A DNA stretch of 64,000 bases from a bacterium (GTDB lineage: Bacteria > Bacillota > Clostridia > Christensenellales > Aristaeellaceae): contig SFTH01000015.1 in assembly GCA_004563405.1 (NCBI GenBank), forward strand, positions 1 to 64,000. Direction: 5' to 3'. The position numbers and the translations under genes are program-made. Shown in pieces: positions 35,914 through 44,801 of the stretch. The notes under the pieces are model-generated. The model was not told the origin of the DNA. It was given only the letters and a program-made list of their open reading frames with translations, and searched no databases. Position 1 is the first letter of the stretch; every line of letters begins with the position of its first letter.

Positions 35914-36501
35914 CTATTCGGCGCAGACCTTGACCATCGCGTAGCGGATGATCTTGTCCTTGACGCGGTAGCCCTTCTGGAAGACCTCCAGAATCTTGCC
36001 GGGCTCCTCGCCGGCCTCGCGCATCACCGCGTTGTGCTTTTCCGGATCGAAGGTCTCGCCCAGGGCGGGAACCTCCTCGAAGCCGAAGCGCTTGAGACCA
36101 TCCATCAGCGTGGAGAGGGTCATCTTTACGCCCTCGGTGAGGCTGTCGCTCACGCCGGCCTTGTCGGCGGCGTCCAGCGCGCGCTCCAGATTGTCAATGG
36201 CGGGCAACATGGCCGTGAGGGCCTCGCACACGCCGTCTGCATAGCCGTCGGAGCGGGCGGTCTGGTTGCGGCGCTTGAAGTTCTGGAAGTCCGCCTGCGT
36301 GCGGCGCAGGGAGTCCAGATATTCGTCGCGCTGTCTGACCGCAGTCTCCAGGGCGGCCTGCCACTGCTCGACGGTGGCCTCGGCCTGCTCCGCGCCTTCG
36401 GCGTCTGCCTGGACCTGCGCCTCGACGTCCGCCTGCTCGACGGGATCCTGAACGGCCTCTTCCGGGGCCGTGTTGACCTGCTGATTGTCCTTTTTCTTCA
36501 T
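35914..36501 (-). CDS. grpE: nucleotide exchange factor GrpE
   Basis: 195 residues. An acidic Gln/Glu/Ala-rich N-terminus is followed by a long coiled coil (about 45-105) and the C-terminal beta domain with 'VPALGETFDPEKHNAVM' and 'VFQKGYRVKDKIIRYAMV'. It releases ADP from DnaK. It sits between hrcA (42-bp gap) and dnaK. Confidence 0.96.
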   Translation of the reverse strand: MKKKDNQQVNTAPEEAVQDPVEQADVEAQVQADAEGAEQAEATVEQWQAALETAVRQRDEYLDSLRRTQADFQNFKRRNQTARSDGYADGVCEALTAMLPAIDNLERALDAADKAGVSDSLTEGVKMTLSTLMDGLKRFGFEEVPALGETFDPEKHNAVMREAGEEPGKILEVFQKGYRVKDKIIRYAMVKVCAE

Positions 36502-36543
36502 TTCTCTTCCTTTCCACCGGGCGATGGGTTTCCGGCCGGATTT

Positions 36544-37572
36544 TTATGCCTTGCGATTGGAGAGCAACTCGCTGACGGCGCGGCTCATGAACTCCAGCAC
36601 CGGAATGACCCGGTTGTAATTCATGCGCGTGGGGCCGATGATGCCCAGCGTGCCCGTCGCCTGGTCGCCCACCCGATAGCGGGCGGTGACGACCGAGCAA
36701 TCCGCCATCTCCGGCGCGTCGTTTTCCGCGCCGATGCGAATGGTGACCTCCATGCCGCCCCCGCGGTTCATCACCCGTCGCAGCTTGTCCTTGGATTCCA
36801 GCACCGCGAGGAAGTTCTTCGCCTTCTCCACGTCGCTGTACTCGGGATAATTCAGCAGCTTCGAGCTGCCGCCGACGATGACGTCCGAGGAATCCTCCGT
36901 CTCCAGCTTCTTTTCGATCACCCGCAGCGTTTCACCCATGAGCCTGCGGTTGTTTTCCGTCTCCCGCAGCAGCTCCGAGAAGGTCTGGCGCACGGCCTCC
37001 AGCGGCTTTTCCGCCAGCCTCTGGGTGAGCATGCGGGAGATGCTGTACAGATCGTCCGCGTCCAGGCCGTCCGGAATGCGGATCACCGCGTCCTTGACGA
37101 TGCCGAGGTTGGTGACGATGATCATCAGCGCCGTGCACTCGGCCACCGGCACCAGCTGGATGTGGCGGATGCGCAGCGAACCCAGCTTGGGCGCCACGAT
37201 CACCGAGGTGTACTGGGTCGCGTCGGCCAGCACCGTCGCGGCGCTTCGGATCACGCCGTCCACCTGGGCGCTGCGGGCCTGCATGTAGTCGTGCATGCGC
37301 TCCCGCTCGTCGCTGGAGAGCTTGCCAACCTTCAGAAGCCGATCCACATACAGGCGGTAGGCCTTGTCCGAGGGCACGCGGCCCGCGGAGGTGTGCGGCT
37401 GGTCGAGGTAGCCAAGCTCCTCAAGGTCGCTCATTTCGTTGCGGATGGTCGCCGGTGAAAAACCGACGCCGGACTTGCGCGAAATGGTTCTCGAACCCAC
37501 CGGCATCGCCGTGGTGATGTAGTCGTCGATGATGGCCTGGAGAATCAGAAACTTTCGATCGTCCATTTGCAT
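36544..37572 (-). CDS. hrcA: heat-inducible transcription repressor HrcA
   Basis: 342 residues with an N-terminal winged helix ('RKFLILQAIIDDYITTAMP', 'SPATIRNEMSDLEELGYL', 'SAGRVPSDKAYRLYVD'), the HrcA C-terminal domain and its conserved 'GIIGPTRMNYNRVIPVLEF'. HrcA binds CIRCE and represses its own operon, with GroEL acting as co-effector in known systems. The ATG at 37572 has GGGGGGAG about 6 bases upstream; a second ATG two codons on is possible. Confidence 0.96.
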   Translation of the reverse strand: MQMDDRKFLILQAIIDDYITTAMPVGSRTISRKSGVGFSPATIRNEMSDLEELGYLDQPHTSAGRVPSDKAYRLYVDRLLKVGKLSSDERERMHDYMQARSAQVDGVIRSAATVLADATQYTSVIVAPKLGSLRIRHIQLVPVAECTALMIIVTNLGIVKDAVIRIPDGLDADDLYSISRMLTQRLAEKPLEAVRQTFSELLRETENNRRLMGETLRVIEKKLETEDSSDVIVGGSSKLLNYPEYSDVEKAKNFLAVLESKDKLRRVMNRGGGMEVTIRIGAENDAPEMADCSVVTARYRVGDQATGTLGIIGPTRMNYNRVIPVLEFMSRAVSELLSNRKA

Positions 37573-37610
37573 CGCCGCTCCCCCCTCCCTTCCGCTCGTC
37601 TCCTGGACTG

Positions 37611-37637
37611 TTAGCACTCAACATGCTCGAGTGCTAA
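37611..37637. promoter_or_regulatory. CIRCE operator (perfect)
   Basis: TTAGCACTC (37611-37619), nine bases, GAGTGCTAA (37629-37637): the exact 9-N9-9 CIRCE consensus. It lies 38 bases before the hrcA start and just downstream of the promoter, as expected for HrcA autorepression. Confidence 0.97.
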
Positions 37638-37648
37638 CGTCTGGGTAT

Positions 37649-37677
37649 AATTTAGCACCAGCCCGGGATTTTGTCAA
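37649..37677 (-). promoter_or_regulatory. promoter of the hrcA-grpE-dnaK-dnaJ operon
   Basis: TTGACA (37677-37672), 17-bp spacer, TAAATT (37654-37649) on the minus strand. The predicted transcription start lies near the CIRCE boundary. Confidence 0.8.
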
Positions 37678-37820
37678 TAGTCCGCCCAGAAAAACATTGT
37701 TAATTGTTTTTTTCGCCCTGCGCGCGCCCCGTAACTTCCTATTATATAGCATTGTCTCCTCCGCCGCGTCCGATGCGCCGGGGCAAATGGGAAATCCTAT
37801 GTAAAAACATGCGAAAACAG

Positions 37821-37849
37821 TTGAATTGCCGCTTTCTTTGTGCTATAAT
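37821..37849 (+). promoter_or_regulatory. promoter of rpmE
   Basis: TTGAAT (37821-37826), 17-bp spacer and TGC-extended TATAAT (37844-37849). It leaves a leader of about 65 bases. Confidence 0.8.
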
Positions 37850-37921
37850 CCTTGTTGTGTGATCAATCGGATGCCAGATACGCCGGAGATCTGACAGTCC
37901 GGTTCGAGTGAGGTGAAATCC

Positions 37922-38119
37922 ATGAAAGAGAATATCCATCCGAATTACGGCAAGGCAATCGTTCGCTGCGTTTGCGGCGAGACCTTTGAGACGGGCTCCG
38001 TGAAGAAGGAACTGCGCGTAGATATTTGCTCGAAGTGCCATCCTTTCTACACCGGTAAGCAGAAGCTGGTTGACACCGGCGGACGCGTGGACCGCTTCAA
38101 GAAGCGCTACGGCATGTAG
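37922..38119 (+). CDS. rpmE: 50S ribosomal protein L31 (zinc-binding, C+ type)
   Basis: 65 residues starting 'MKENIHPNYGKAIVRCVCG' and containing 'CSKCHPFYTGKQK'. The CxC and CxxC pairs make this the zinc-binding form. In other Firmicutes the zinc-free paralogue replaces it under zinc limitation. ATG 37922 has AGGTG upstream; a GTG three codons earlier overlaps that site. Confidence 0.96.
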   Translation: MKENIHPNYGKAIVRCVCGETFETGSVKKELRVDICSKCHPFYTGKQKLVDTGGRVDRFKKRYGM

Positions 38120-38126
38120 TCAGTCG

Positions 38127-38160
38127 AAAGCACCGGGACGCTCCGTCCTTCCGGTGCTTT
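38127..38160 (+). terminator. terminator of rpmE
   Basis: AAAGCACCGG (38127-38136) pairs with CCGGTGCTTT (38151-38160), with an inner GGACG/CGTCC pairing. The T-run is short. Confidence 0.7.
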
Positions 38161-38246
38161 AGCTGTCTTTGCGCGCCTCGTCACCCCAGAACAGACCGGC
38201 GAATGCGCGCCGGTCTGTTCTATTTTGCATTTTGGGAGGGACGAAC

Positions 38247-39176
38247 ATGGCAAAGCACAGGCGCATCAGCGGCATGCCCGTATCCGAGGGCGTGCGCCTG
38301 GAGTCGGGCGCATACACGGCCTTTGCGGTACGCAATGCGGACCGGGACATCTCCGTGCGTCTGCGCCGGGAACCCCGCGGTCTGACGCGCGCCTGCATGC
38401 GCACTCCCTTTCTTCGGGGCGTGGCGCGGCTGATCCGCTCCGTCACGCGCTTTTTTGACGGGCTGAGCGAATCCGCGGAGCTGGAGCCCCAGCGCCCCGT
38501 TCGGGGCACGGCGGTGGAACGCGCGCTGGCGAAGCTGTTGCGCGTGCATCCCCAGACCATCGCAGTCTGGACCAGCGCGATTCTGATTCCCATCCTCGTC
38601 TTTCTGGGCCTGTACGCCGCGCCGGAGGGCATTGAATTTCTGCTCCGCCGGTATCTCACCCTGTCCCGGGCCGGTCTGAACGCCGCCGTCTGCGCGATGC
38701 GCGCCTGCGGCTTTCTGGCGTGCGTCGCCCTCATCGGCCGCCTGCGGGTATGCCGGCGGCTGCTGATGTACAGGGGCGCCATCAACAAGGTCGTCAACTG
38801 CTACGAATGTGCAGACGCGCTGAGCGCGGAGAGCGCGGCGGCGTACCCCATCATCGCCCGGCGCAGCGACAGCGCGTTCGTGCTGGGCGTGCTGTTTCTG
38901 GCCCTGGTCGCCTTTCCCTGGCTGCCGCTTCAGCGCCTGGCTCTGGCGGCGCTGACCCGAATTTTTGTGCTGCTGCTCATCGCCGCCCTGCTGGGCGAAA
39001 TCAACTTCGCGCTGGAGCGGGCGAAGCTGACCCCCCTGGTGCGCGTGCTGCGCGCGCCGATGGATTTTTTGCAGCATCTGACCGCTCTGGAGCCGCATCC
39101 GCAGATGCTTGAGGTGGCGCTGTGCGCCATCGAAGCGGTTCTGGGAGAGCACGTCGAAGAGGTGAAACCGAGTTGA
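38247..39176 (+). CDS. divergent DUF1385-like membrane protein
   Basis: 309 residues with hydrophobic segments around 108-128, 145-170, 212-232 and 236-255. The N-terminus 'ISGMPVSEGVRLESGAYTAFAVRN' resembles the G-G-Q-A-V-x-E-G-V-M-M-R start of DUF1385 (YqhQ) proteins. 'KVVNCYECADALSAESAAAYP' resembles the family's later A-C-Y-E-A-G-E-x-L-T segment. The position between rpmE and prmC-prfA is where Clostridia usually keep the DUF1385 gene, which supports the call despite weak similarity. The function is unknown. ATG 38247 has GGGAGGG 6 bases upstream. The end overlaps prmC by 4 bp. Confidence 0.65.
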   Translation: MAKHRRISGMPVSEGVRLESGAYTAFAVRNADRDISVRLRREPRGLTRACMRTPFLRGVARLIRSVTRFFDGLSESAELEPQRPVRGTAVERALAKLLRVHPQTIAVWTSAILIPILVFLGLYAAPEGIEFLLRRYLTLSRAGLNAAVCAMRACGFLACVALIGRLRVCRRLLMYRGAINKVVNCYECADALSAESAAAYPIIARRSDSAFVLGVLFLALVAFPWLPLQRLALAALTRIFVLLLIAALLGEINFALERAKLTPLVRVLRAPMDFLQHLTALEPHPQMLEVALCAIEAVLGEHVEEVKPS

Positions 39177-40018
39177 CCATATCTGAATGGATGAAATCCG
39201 CCCAGGAGGCGCTGGAGCAGTCCGGATGTCCGGACCCCGCAGTGGACGCGCGCTGGATTGCGGAGGATGTCCTGCACATGTCCGTGGCAGAGCTGCGCTT
39301 CGAGGGACAGAACGCCCCGGAGGGAACGCAGCTCGCGCGGATGAACGAATGTCTCCGGCGCAGGCTGGAGGGCGAGCCCGTGCAGTATATACTCAGGCGC
39401 GCGGACTTCATGGGGCTTAAGCTCTATGTGGACAACCGGGTGCTCATTCCCCGGCAGGATACCGAGACGCTGGTCGAGGCGGCGGTGATCGCCCTTCAGG
39501 CGAGGAAGCATCCCCGGGTGCTGGATCTGTGCACCGGCAGCGGCGCCATCGGCCTGTCCATCGGCACGCTGGTGCCCGGCGCGGAGATCACGCTGAGCGA
39601 CGTGAGCGTTGGCGCGCTCGAGGTCGCCCGCCGCAACGCCCACGATCTCAACGTGGACGCAACCCTTCGCCACGGCGACCTGTTCAAGGCCGTGGGGCGG
39701 GAGAAATTCGACCTGATCGCCTCCAATCCCCCTTACATCCGCACCTCGGAGATGGAAGGCCTCCAGCGGGAGGTGCGCTTTGAGCCCGCCATCGCCCTCG
39801 ACGGCGGCCTGGACGGCCTCCTCTTTTACCGGCGCATCGCCGAGGAGGCGGCCCGCCACCTGCTGCCCGGCGGCAGCCTCTATCTGGAGGTGGGCCAGGG
39901 CGAATCCCGGGACGTGACGGACATGCTGCGGGACAACCCGGAGTTCGGCGAGACCGGCATATTGAAAGATTTGTGCGGCGTGGAACGCGTCGTATGGGCC
40001 AGGATGAAACAGGAGTGA
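39173..40018 (+). CDS. prmC: peptide chain release factor N5-glutamine methyltransferase PrmC
   Basis: 281 residues. An N-terminal helical domain is followed by a SAM-binding domain with 'VLDLCTGSGAIGLSIG' and the catalytic 'ASNPPYI' (NPPY) motif. PrmC methylates the GGQ glutamine of release factors; the adjacent prfA encodes its substrate. The TTG at 39173 overlaps the previous stop (TTGA) and has GAGGTG 8 bases upstream. Confidence 0.95.
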   Translation: MTISEWMKSAQEALEQSGCPDPAVDARWIAEDVLHMSVAELRFEGQNAPEGTQLARMNECLRRRLEGEPVQYILRRADFMGLKLYVDNRVLIPRQDTETLVEAAVIALQARKHPRVLDLCTGSGAIGLSIGTLVPGAEITLSDVSVGALEVARRNAHDLNVDATLRHGDLFKAVGREKFDLIASNPPYIRTSEMEGLQREVRFEPAIALDGGLDGLLFYRRIAEEAARHLLPGGSLYLEVGQGESRDVTDMLRDNPEFGETGILKDLCGVERVVWARMKQE

Positions 40019-40022
40019 AAGC

Positions 40023-41114
40023 ATGGCTGAACTGACCTTCAACGAACAGGAGCGCATCGCCCGCCAGCTGGAGAGCGTGGAGGGGAGATTTGAGGAGCTT
40101 TCCATACGCATCACGCTGCCCGAGGTCATTTCGGACAGCGCGCTCTTCACCTCCCTGATGCGCCAGCATGCGGAGCTGGAGCCCCTGAACGCCATCGCCG
40201 CCGCCCATCGCCGCCTGCGCGAGGAGCTGGACGCCGCCCGCGAACTGCTGGAGGATCCCGACATGCGGGAGATGGCGCGGGAGGAAGTGGACGCGCTGAG
40301 CGCGCAGCTGGCGGAAAAGACCCAGGAAGCGCGCATCGCCCTGCTGCCCCGCGACCCGGATGACAATAAAAACGCCGTACTGGAGGTGCGCGCGGGCGCG
40401 GGCGGCGACGAAGCCGGCCTGTTCGCCGCGGAGCTTCTGCGCATGTACATGCACTACGCCGACGCCCACGGCTGGAAGGCCGAGCTCATCGAAGACGGCT
40501 CCACGGAGCTGGGCGGCGTGAAGGAGAGCGTACTGCTGATACAGGGCAGAAACGTGTTCCAGAAGCTCAAGTACGAATCCGGCGTGCACCGGGTGCAGCG
40601 CGTGCCCGTGACCGAATCCTCCGGCCGCATCCACACCTCCACCGCCACGGTGGCGGTGCTGCCCGAGGCGGACGACGTGGAGGTCGAGATCAACATGAAC
40701 GATCTGCGCATCGACACCTACCGCGCCTCCGGCGCGGGCGGCCAGCACGTCAACCGCACGGATTCCGCCGTGCGCATCACCCACATTCCCACCGGCCTGG
40801 TGGTCACCAGTCAGGACCAGCGCAGCCAGATTCAGAACCGCGAGCAGGCCATGCGCGTGCTCAAGTCCCGGCTGTATGACATGCAGCGCCAGAAGCAGCA
40901 GAGCGAATACGCCGACAAGCGCAAGGGCCAGATCGGCACCGGCGACCGCAGCGAGCGCATCCGCACCTACAACTTCCCCCAGGGCCGGGTGACCGATCAC
41001 CGCATTGGACTGACGCTGTACAAGATCGACAGCATCATCAACGGCGAGCTGGACGAAATCATCGACGCGCTGACCCTCGCGGAGCAGACGGCGATGCTGA
41101 AGGATCAGGACTGA
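40023..41114 (+). CDS. prfA: peptide chain release factor 1
   Basis: 363 residues with the peptidyl-hydrolysis motif 'GAGGQHVNRTDSAVRI', the codon-recognition region around 'RVPVTESSGRIHTS', and C-terminal 'RIRTYNFPQGRVTDHRI'. It terminates at UAA and UAG. AGGAG precedes the ATG, and it starts 4 bp after prmC. Confidence 0.97.
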   Translation: MAELTFNEQERIARQLESVEGRFEELSIRITLPEVISDSALFTSLMRQHAELEPLNAIAAAHRRLREELDAARELLEDPDMREMAREEVDALSAQLAEKTQEARIALLPRDPDDNKNAVLEVRAGAGGDEAGLFAAELLRMYMHYADAHGWKAELIEDGSTELGGVKESVLLIQGRNVFQKLKYESGVHRVQRVPVTESSGRIHTSTATVAVLPEADDVEVEINMNDLRIDTYRASGAGGQHVNRTDSAVRITHIPTGLVVTSQDQRSQIQNREQAMRVLKSRLYDMQRQKQQSEYADKRKGQIGTGDRSERIRTYNFPQGRVTDHRIGLTLYKIDSIINGELDEIIDALTLAEQTAMLKDQD

Positions 41115-41140
41115 GGACAACCGCAAGGAAGGTAGAGATT

Positions 41141-42175
41141 TTGATTACCCGCGTAATGAAGCCGGACGCCGCTGCAATTGAGGAAGCGGCGTCCCATATT
41201 CGGGAAGGAAGGCTGGTGGGCATCCCCACCGAAACGGTGTACGGTCTGGGCGCGGATGCGCTGAACCCCGACGCGGTACGCGCCATCTTCGAGGCCAAGG
41301 GCCGCCCGGGGGACAACCCGCTGATCGTACACATCGCCCGCATGGAGGAAATCGCCGACCTGATCTCCGGGGAGATTCCCCCCGCCGCGCGTCGGCTCGC
41401 ACAGGCCTTCTGGCCCGGGCCGCTGACGATGATCTTTCCCCGGGGCGAACGGGTGCCCCTGCGCACCACCGGCGGCCTGGAGACCGTGGCCGTGCGCATG
41501 CCCGCCCACCCCGTCGCCCGGACGCTGATCGAGCGCTCCGGTCGCCCCATCGCCGCCCCCAGCGGCAACCGCTCGGGCAGGCCCAGCCCCACCACGGCGG
41601 CGCACATGCTTCAGGACATGGACGGGCGCATCCCGCTGATTCTGGACGGCGGCCCCTGCGAGGTCGGCGTGGAATCCACCGTGCTGGACATGACCGGCCC
41701 CGTGCCCCGCATTTTGCGCCCCGGCGGCGTGACCCGGGAGCAGATCGCGGCGGTCTGCGGCGCGTGCGAAGTGGATTCCGCCGTCATGCGCCCCCTGCGG
41801 GAGGACGAACGGCCCCGCTCCCCGGGCATGAAATACCGCCACTACGCCCCCGCCGGAGCGCTGACCATCTATCGCGGCGCGCGCATGCGGGTGGCGGAGG
41901 CGATCTGCGCAGCCTACGACGCGGCGCTCTCTGAAGGGAAGCGGCCGCTGATCCTCGCGCTGGAGGGCAACCGTCCCCTCTACGGCGGACGCAATTGCGA
42001 ATCTCTGGGCGCAGACGCCCGGGCCATGGCCCAGACGGTGTTCTCCGCGCTGCGGGACGCGGACGAAAAGCGCGCCGATGTGATCTTCTCCGAATCCGTG
42101 GAGGCCGAGGGAATCGGACTCGCGGTGATGAATCGACTGGGCCGGGCGGCGGCGTTTCACATCGAGGAGGTCTAG
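41141..42175 (+). CDS. tsaC: L-threonylcarbamoyladenylate synthase (Sua5/YwlC type)
   Basis: 344 residues. The N-terminal YrdC domain (about 10-200) has 'GIPTETVYGLGADAL', 'KGRPGDNPLIVHIA' and 'SGNRSGRPSPTTAAH'. A C-terminal Sua5 domain follows a linker containing 'SPGMKYRHYAP'. It makes threonylcarbamoyl-AMP for t6A37 in tRNA. The TTG start at 41141 follows AGGAAGG. The rpmE-DUF1385-prmC-prfA-tsaC order is conserved in Clostridia. Confidence 0.94.
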   Translation: MITRVMKPDAAAIEEAASHIREGRLVGIPTETVYGLGADALNPDAVRAIFEAKGRPGDNPLIVHIARMEEIADLISGEIPPAARRLAQAFWPGPLTMIFPRGERVPLRTTGGLETVAVRMPAHPVARTLIERSGRPIAAPSGNRSGRPSPTTAAHMLQDMDGRIPLILDGGPCEVGVESTVLDMTGPVPRILRPGGVTREQIAAVCGACEVDSAVMRPLREDERPRSPGMKYRHYAPAGALTIYRGARMRVAEAICAAYDAALSEGKRPLILALEGNRPLYGGRNCESLGADARAMAQTVFSALRDADEKRADVIFSESVEAEGIGLAVMNRLGRAAAFHIEEV

Positions 42176-42250
42176 CCCCGGCATCTTCCCCATCCCGGCC
42201 CGCGCCGGAAGGGCAGAGCCCTGCCGCTTGCAGAGGCGTCCAAACATACA

Positions 42251-42300
42251 GGGAGCGTTGACACAGCCTGAATTGCGCTGTGGCAACGCTCCCTTGTTTT
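42251..42300 (+). terminator. terminator of the rpmE-tsaC block
   Basis: GGGAGCGTTG (42251-42260) pairs with CAACGCTCCC (42284-42293), with an inner CACAG/CTGTG helix and TTGTTTT after it. It lies 76 bases past the tsaC stop. Confidence 0.8.
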
Positions 42301-42314
42301 GATGAAGAGGCGCA

Positions 42315-42905
42315 CTACGCCTGCCCGATCTGCGCGCCGCTCTGCGCCGCGTCGCGCCCGAGCTTGGCCAGCTGGGTAAAGCGGGTGATGAAGGCCGTCT
42401 TTCCCTCGGTGTAGGCGTCCCGGTCGTGCTCATACTGCTTCCAGAGGGAGAGCTTCAATTCCTCGTACTCCTGGGCGAGCTCCGGAGCCTTTTGGAGCAG
42501 ATTGCGGAAATAGACCTCGTCGCAATCCCCGGCGTAGCGCAGGTGCAGGTGAAACACCCGCTCCGCATAGCCCTGCTCGGTGTAGCCCAGGTTCAGGGAG
42601 ATGCGCCCTGGCTCCCGGTTCATGATGCGATAGCCGCCGCTCACGGCCGCCTGCGCCGCCGCCTCCATGTCGCTCCCCGGCTCCAATTCCACGAGGATGT
42701 CCACGATGGGCTTGGCCCAGATGCCCTCGACGGCGGTACTGCCGATGTGGTGCATCTCCCGGACCGGCTGGCCGGAGAGGAGTCCGCGCAGGCGCTGCGC
42801 CTCCTCCCGATACCATTGCGCCCAGCACGCCCTGTGCTCGGTGAGCTGAATGGGGAAGATCTGCCAGAGCTCCCTGCGCGTCATTTCCTCCAGTTTTTTT
42901 CCCAT
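42315..42905 (-). CDS. GrpB family (UPF0157) nucleotidyltransferase-fold protein
   Basis: 196 residues with the family core 'MHHIGSTAVEGIWAKPIVDILVEL' and 'RVFHLHLRYAG'. GrpB proteins share a nucleotidyltransferase-like fold, but no substrate is established. It follows the ABC exporter genes by 24 bp on the same strand and may be the last gene of that operon. Confidence 0.85.
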   Translation of the reverse strand: MGKKLEEMTRRELWQIFPIQLTEHRACWAQWYREEAQRLRGLLSGQPVREMHHIGSTAVEGIWAKPIVDILVELEPGSDMEAAAQAAVSGGYRIMNREPGRISLNLGYTEQGYAERVFHLHLRYAGDCDEVYFRNLLQKAPELAQEYEELKLSLWKQYEHDRDAYTEGKTAFITRFTQLAKLGRDAAQSGAQIGQA

Positions 42906-42929
42906 GTCGTCGCCTCCCTTGACGCCGCG

Positions 42930-44801
42930 TCAGTTGAGTTCCTTCATGCCGGTGTAGAGTTCGTAGTAGCGTCCCTTCATCCGGAGCAGGTCATCGTGGT
43001 CGCCGCGCTCGATGATCTCGCCGTTCTCCAGCACCATGATGGCATTGGCGTTGCGCACGGTGGAGAGCCGGTGGGCGATGACGAAAGTCGTGCGGTTTTC
43101 CATCAGTTTGTCCATGCCGCGCTCGATCATGCGCTCGGTGCGGGTATCGACGGAGCTGGTCGCCTCGTCCAGCACCAGGATCGGCGCCTTACTCAGCGCC
43201 GCCCGGGCGATGTTCAGAAGCTGGCGCTGACCCTGGGACAGGTTGGCGCCGTCGCCCTCGATGTGCGTATCGTAGCCGTGCTCCAGGCGCTTGATGAAGC
43301 TGTGGGCGCTAGCGGTCTTCGCCGCGGCGATGACTTCCTCGTCCGTGGCGTCCAGCCGACCGTAGCGGATGTTCTCCATGATCGTTCCGGTGAAGAGGTG
43401 GGTGTCCTGAAGCACCATGGCGATGTTCCGGCGCAGAACGTCCCGGCGGATGTCGCGGATGTCCATGCCGTCGATGGTGATGCGCCCGGAGTCGATGTCG
43501 TAAAAGCGGTTGAGCAGGTTCGTCACCGTGGTCTTGCCCGCGCCGGTGGAGCCCACGAAGGCGATCTTCTGGCCCGGATGGGCGTAGAGAGAGATGTGCT
43601 TGAGGATGGTCTTCTCCGGCGTGTAGCCAAAGCTCACATCCTCCAGCGCCACGTCGCCGCGAAGCTCGCCGGCGAAGGCGTCGGGCGCGTCCCCGGACTC
43701 GGGAATCTCATCCATCACCTGGAACACCCGCTCCGCGCCCGCCAGGGCGGAGAACACCGTGCTCACCTGCTGGGAGAGCTCGTTGATGGGGCGGGCAAAC
43801 TGGCTGGCGTAGTTGACGAAGATCGCCAGACCGCCCACGTCGAAGCCGGTGGTGACGCAGAGCACGCCGCCCACGCCGGCGGTGAGCGCATAGCTGAGCT
43901 TGGAAATATTACCCATCACCGGGCCCATGATGCCGCCGAAGAACATGGCGCCGATCTGCTTCTGCCGCAAATCGTCGTTCAGGCGGCCAAACTCCTCCTC
44001 GCAGATCTGCTCGTGACAGAACACCTTGACCACCTTCTGCCCGGCGACGGTCTCCTCGATGTAGCCGTTCACCGCGCCCAGGGCGGCCTGCTGCGCCGAA
44101 TAGTAGCGGCGGCTGCGCTTCATGATGAACATGCTCGCGCGGAACATCAGGGGGATGAACACCACCGTGATCAGCGTCAGCCACACGTTGGTCACCAGCA
44201 TCATCACGAAGGTTCCCACCAGCGTCGCCGCGCCGGAGATCATCGCAATCACGGAATTGTCCAGCATGGTGCCGATGTTGTCCACGTCGTTGGTGAAGCG
44301 GCTCATGAGCTCGCCGTTGCTGTGGCCGTCGAAGTACTTCAGCGGCAGCCGCTGAAGCCTTGAGAACAGATCGTGGCGGATCTTTTCCACCGCGTTCTGG
44401 GACACGGCGATCATCAGCCGGTACTGGAGGAAGGCCGCGACCACCGAAACCATGTAGGCCAGCATCAGCACGATGAGCATCGAGATCAGATAGCTGACGC
44501 GCTCCGCCGCGGGAATGCCAGCCTCCGCGACGTGGTTCAGGATGGGCCGGAGCATGTAGCCGCCCACCAGCGCCGCGCCCGTGTTCAGAATCAGGCACAG
44601 CGCCACGACCACCAGGCGAAGCTTGTACTCGCCCAGATAGCTGAAGATGCGGGCGATGGTCTTGCGCATCTCCTTCGGCTTTCCCGAAACGGACGGATCG
44701 CCCTGCTTTTTGTGCGGGCCGATGGGCATGCGCCTTCCGGAAGCCGGAAGCGCCTCCGTATTGTAGCGCGCCCTCAGATTTTCAAGACTGCGACCGGACA
44801 T
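42930..44801 (-). CDS. ABC exporter, permease-ATPase fusion (heterodimer half B)
   Basis: 623 residues. A charged N-terminus (1-50) is followed by a type I exporter membrane domain with six helices (about 60-345). The ATPase domain has Walker A 'GSTGAGKTT', signature 'LSQGQRQLL', Walker B 'ILVLDEATSSVDTRTE' and H-loop 'VIAHRLSTV'. The Glu after Walker B is canonical, so this half carries a functional catalytic site. It probably dimerises with the preceding ABC protein to export drugs or peptides. Its start codon overlaps the previous stop by 1 bp (TAATG). Confidence 0.92.
   Translation of the reverse strand: MSGRSLENLRARYNTEALPASGRRMPIGPHKKQGDPSVSGKPKEMRKTIARIFSYLGEYKLRLVVVALCLILNTGAALVGGYMLRPILNHVAEAGIPAAERVSYLISMLIVLMLAYMVSVVAAFLQYRLMIAVSQNAVEKIRHDLFSRLQRLPLKYFDGHSNGELMSRFTNDVDNIGTMLDNSVIAMISGAATLVGTFVMMLVTNVWLTLITVVFIPLMFRASMFIMKRSRRYYSAQQAALGAVNGYIEETVAGQKVVKVFCHEQICEEEFGRLNDDLRQKQIGAMFFGGIMGPVMGNISKLSYALTAGVGGVLCVTTGFDVGGLAIFVNYASQFARPINELSQQVSTVFSALAGAERVFQVMDEIPESGDAPDAFAGELRGDVALEDVSFGYTPEKTILKHISLYAHPGQKIAFVGSTGAGKTTVTNLLNRFYDIDSGRITIDGMDIRDIRRDVLRRNIAMVLQDTHLFTGTIMENIRYGRLDATDEEVIAAAKTASAHSFIKRLEHGYDTHIEGDGANLSQGQRQLLNIARAALSKAPILVLDEATSSVDTRTERMIERGMDKLMENRTTFVIAHRLSTVRNANAIMVLENGEIIERGDHDDLLRMKGRYYELYTGMKELN

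Noticed and set aside
37652..37658. A lone TTAGCAC half-site suggesting a second CIRCE
   Set aside because: No complementary half at the right distance; the perfect CIRCE at 37611-37637 explains HrcA control.
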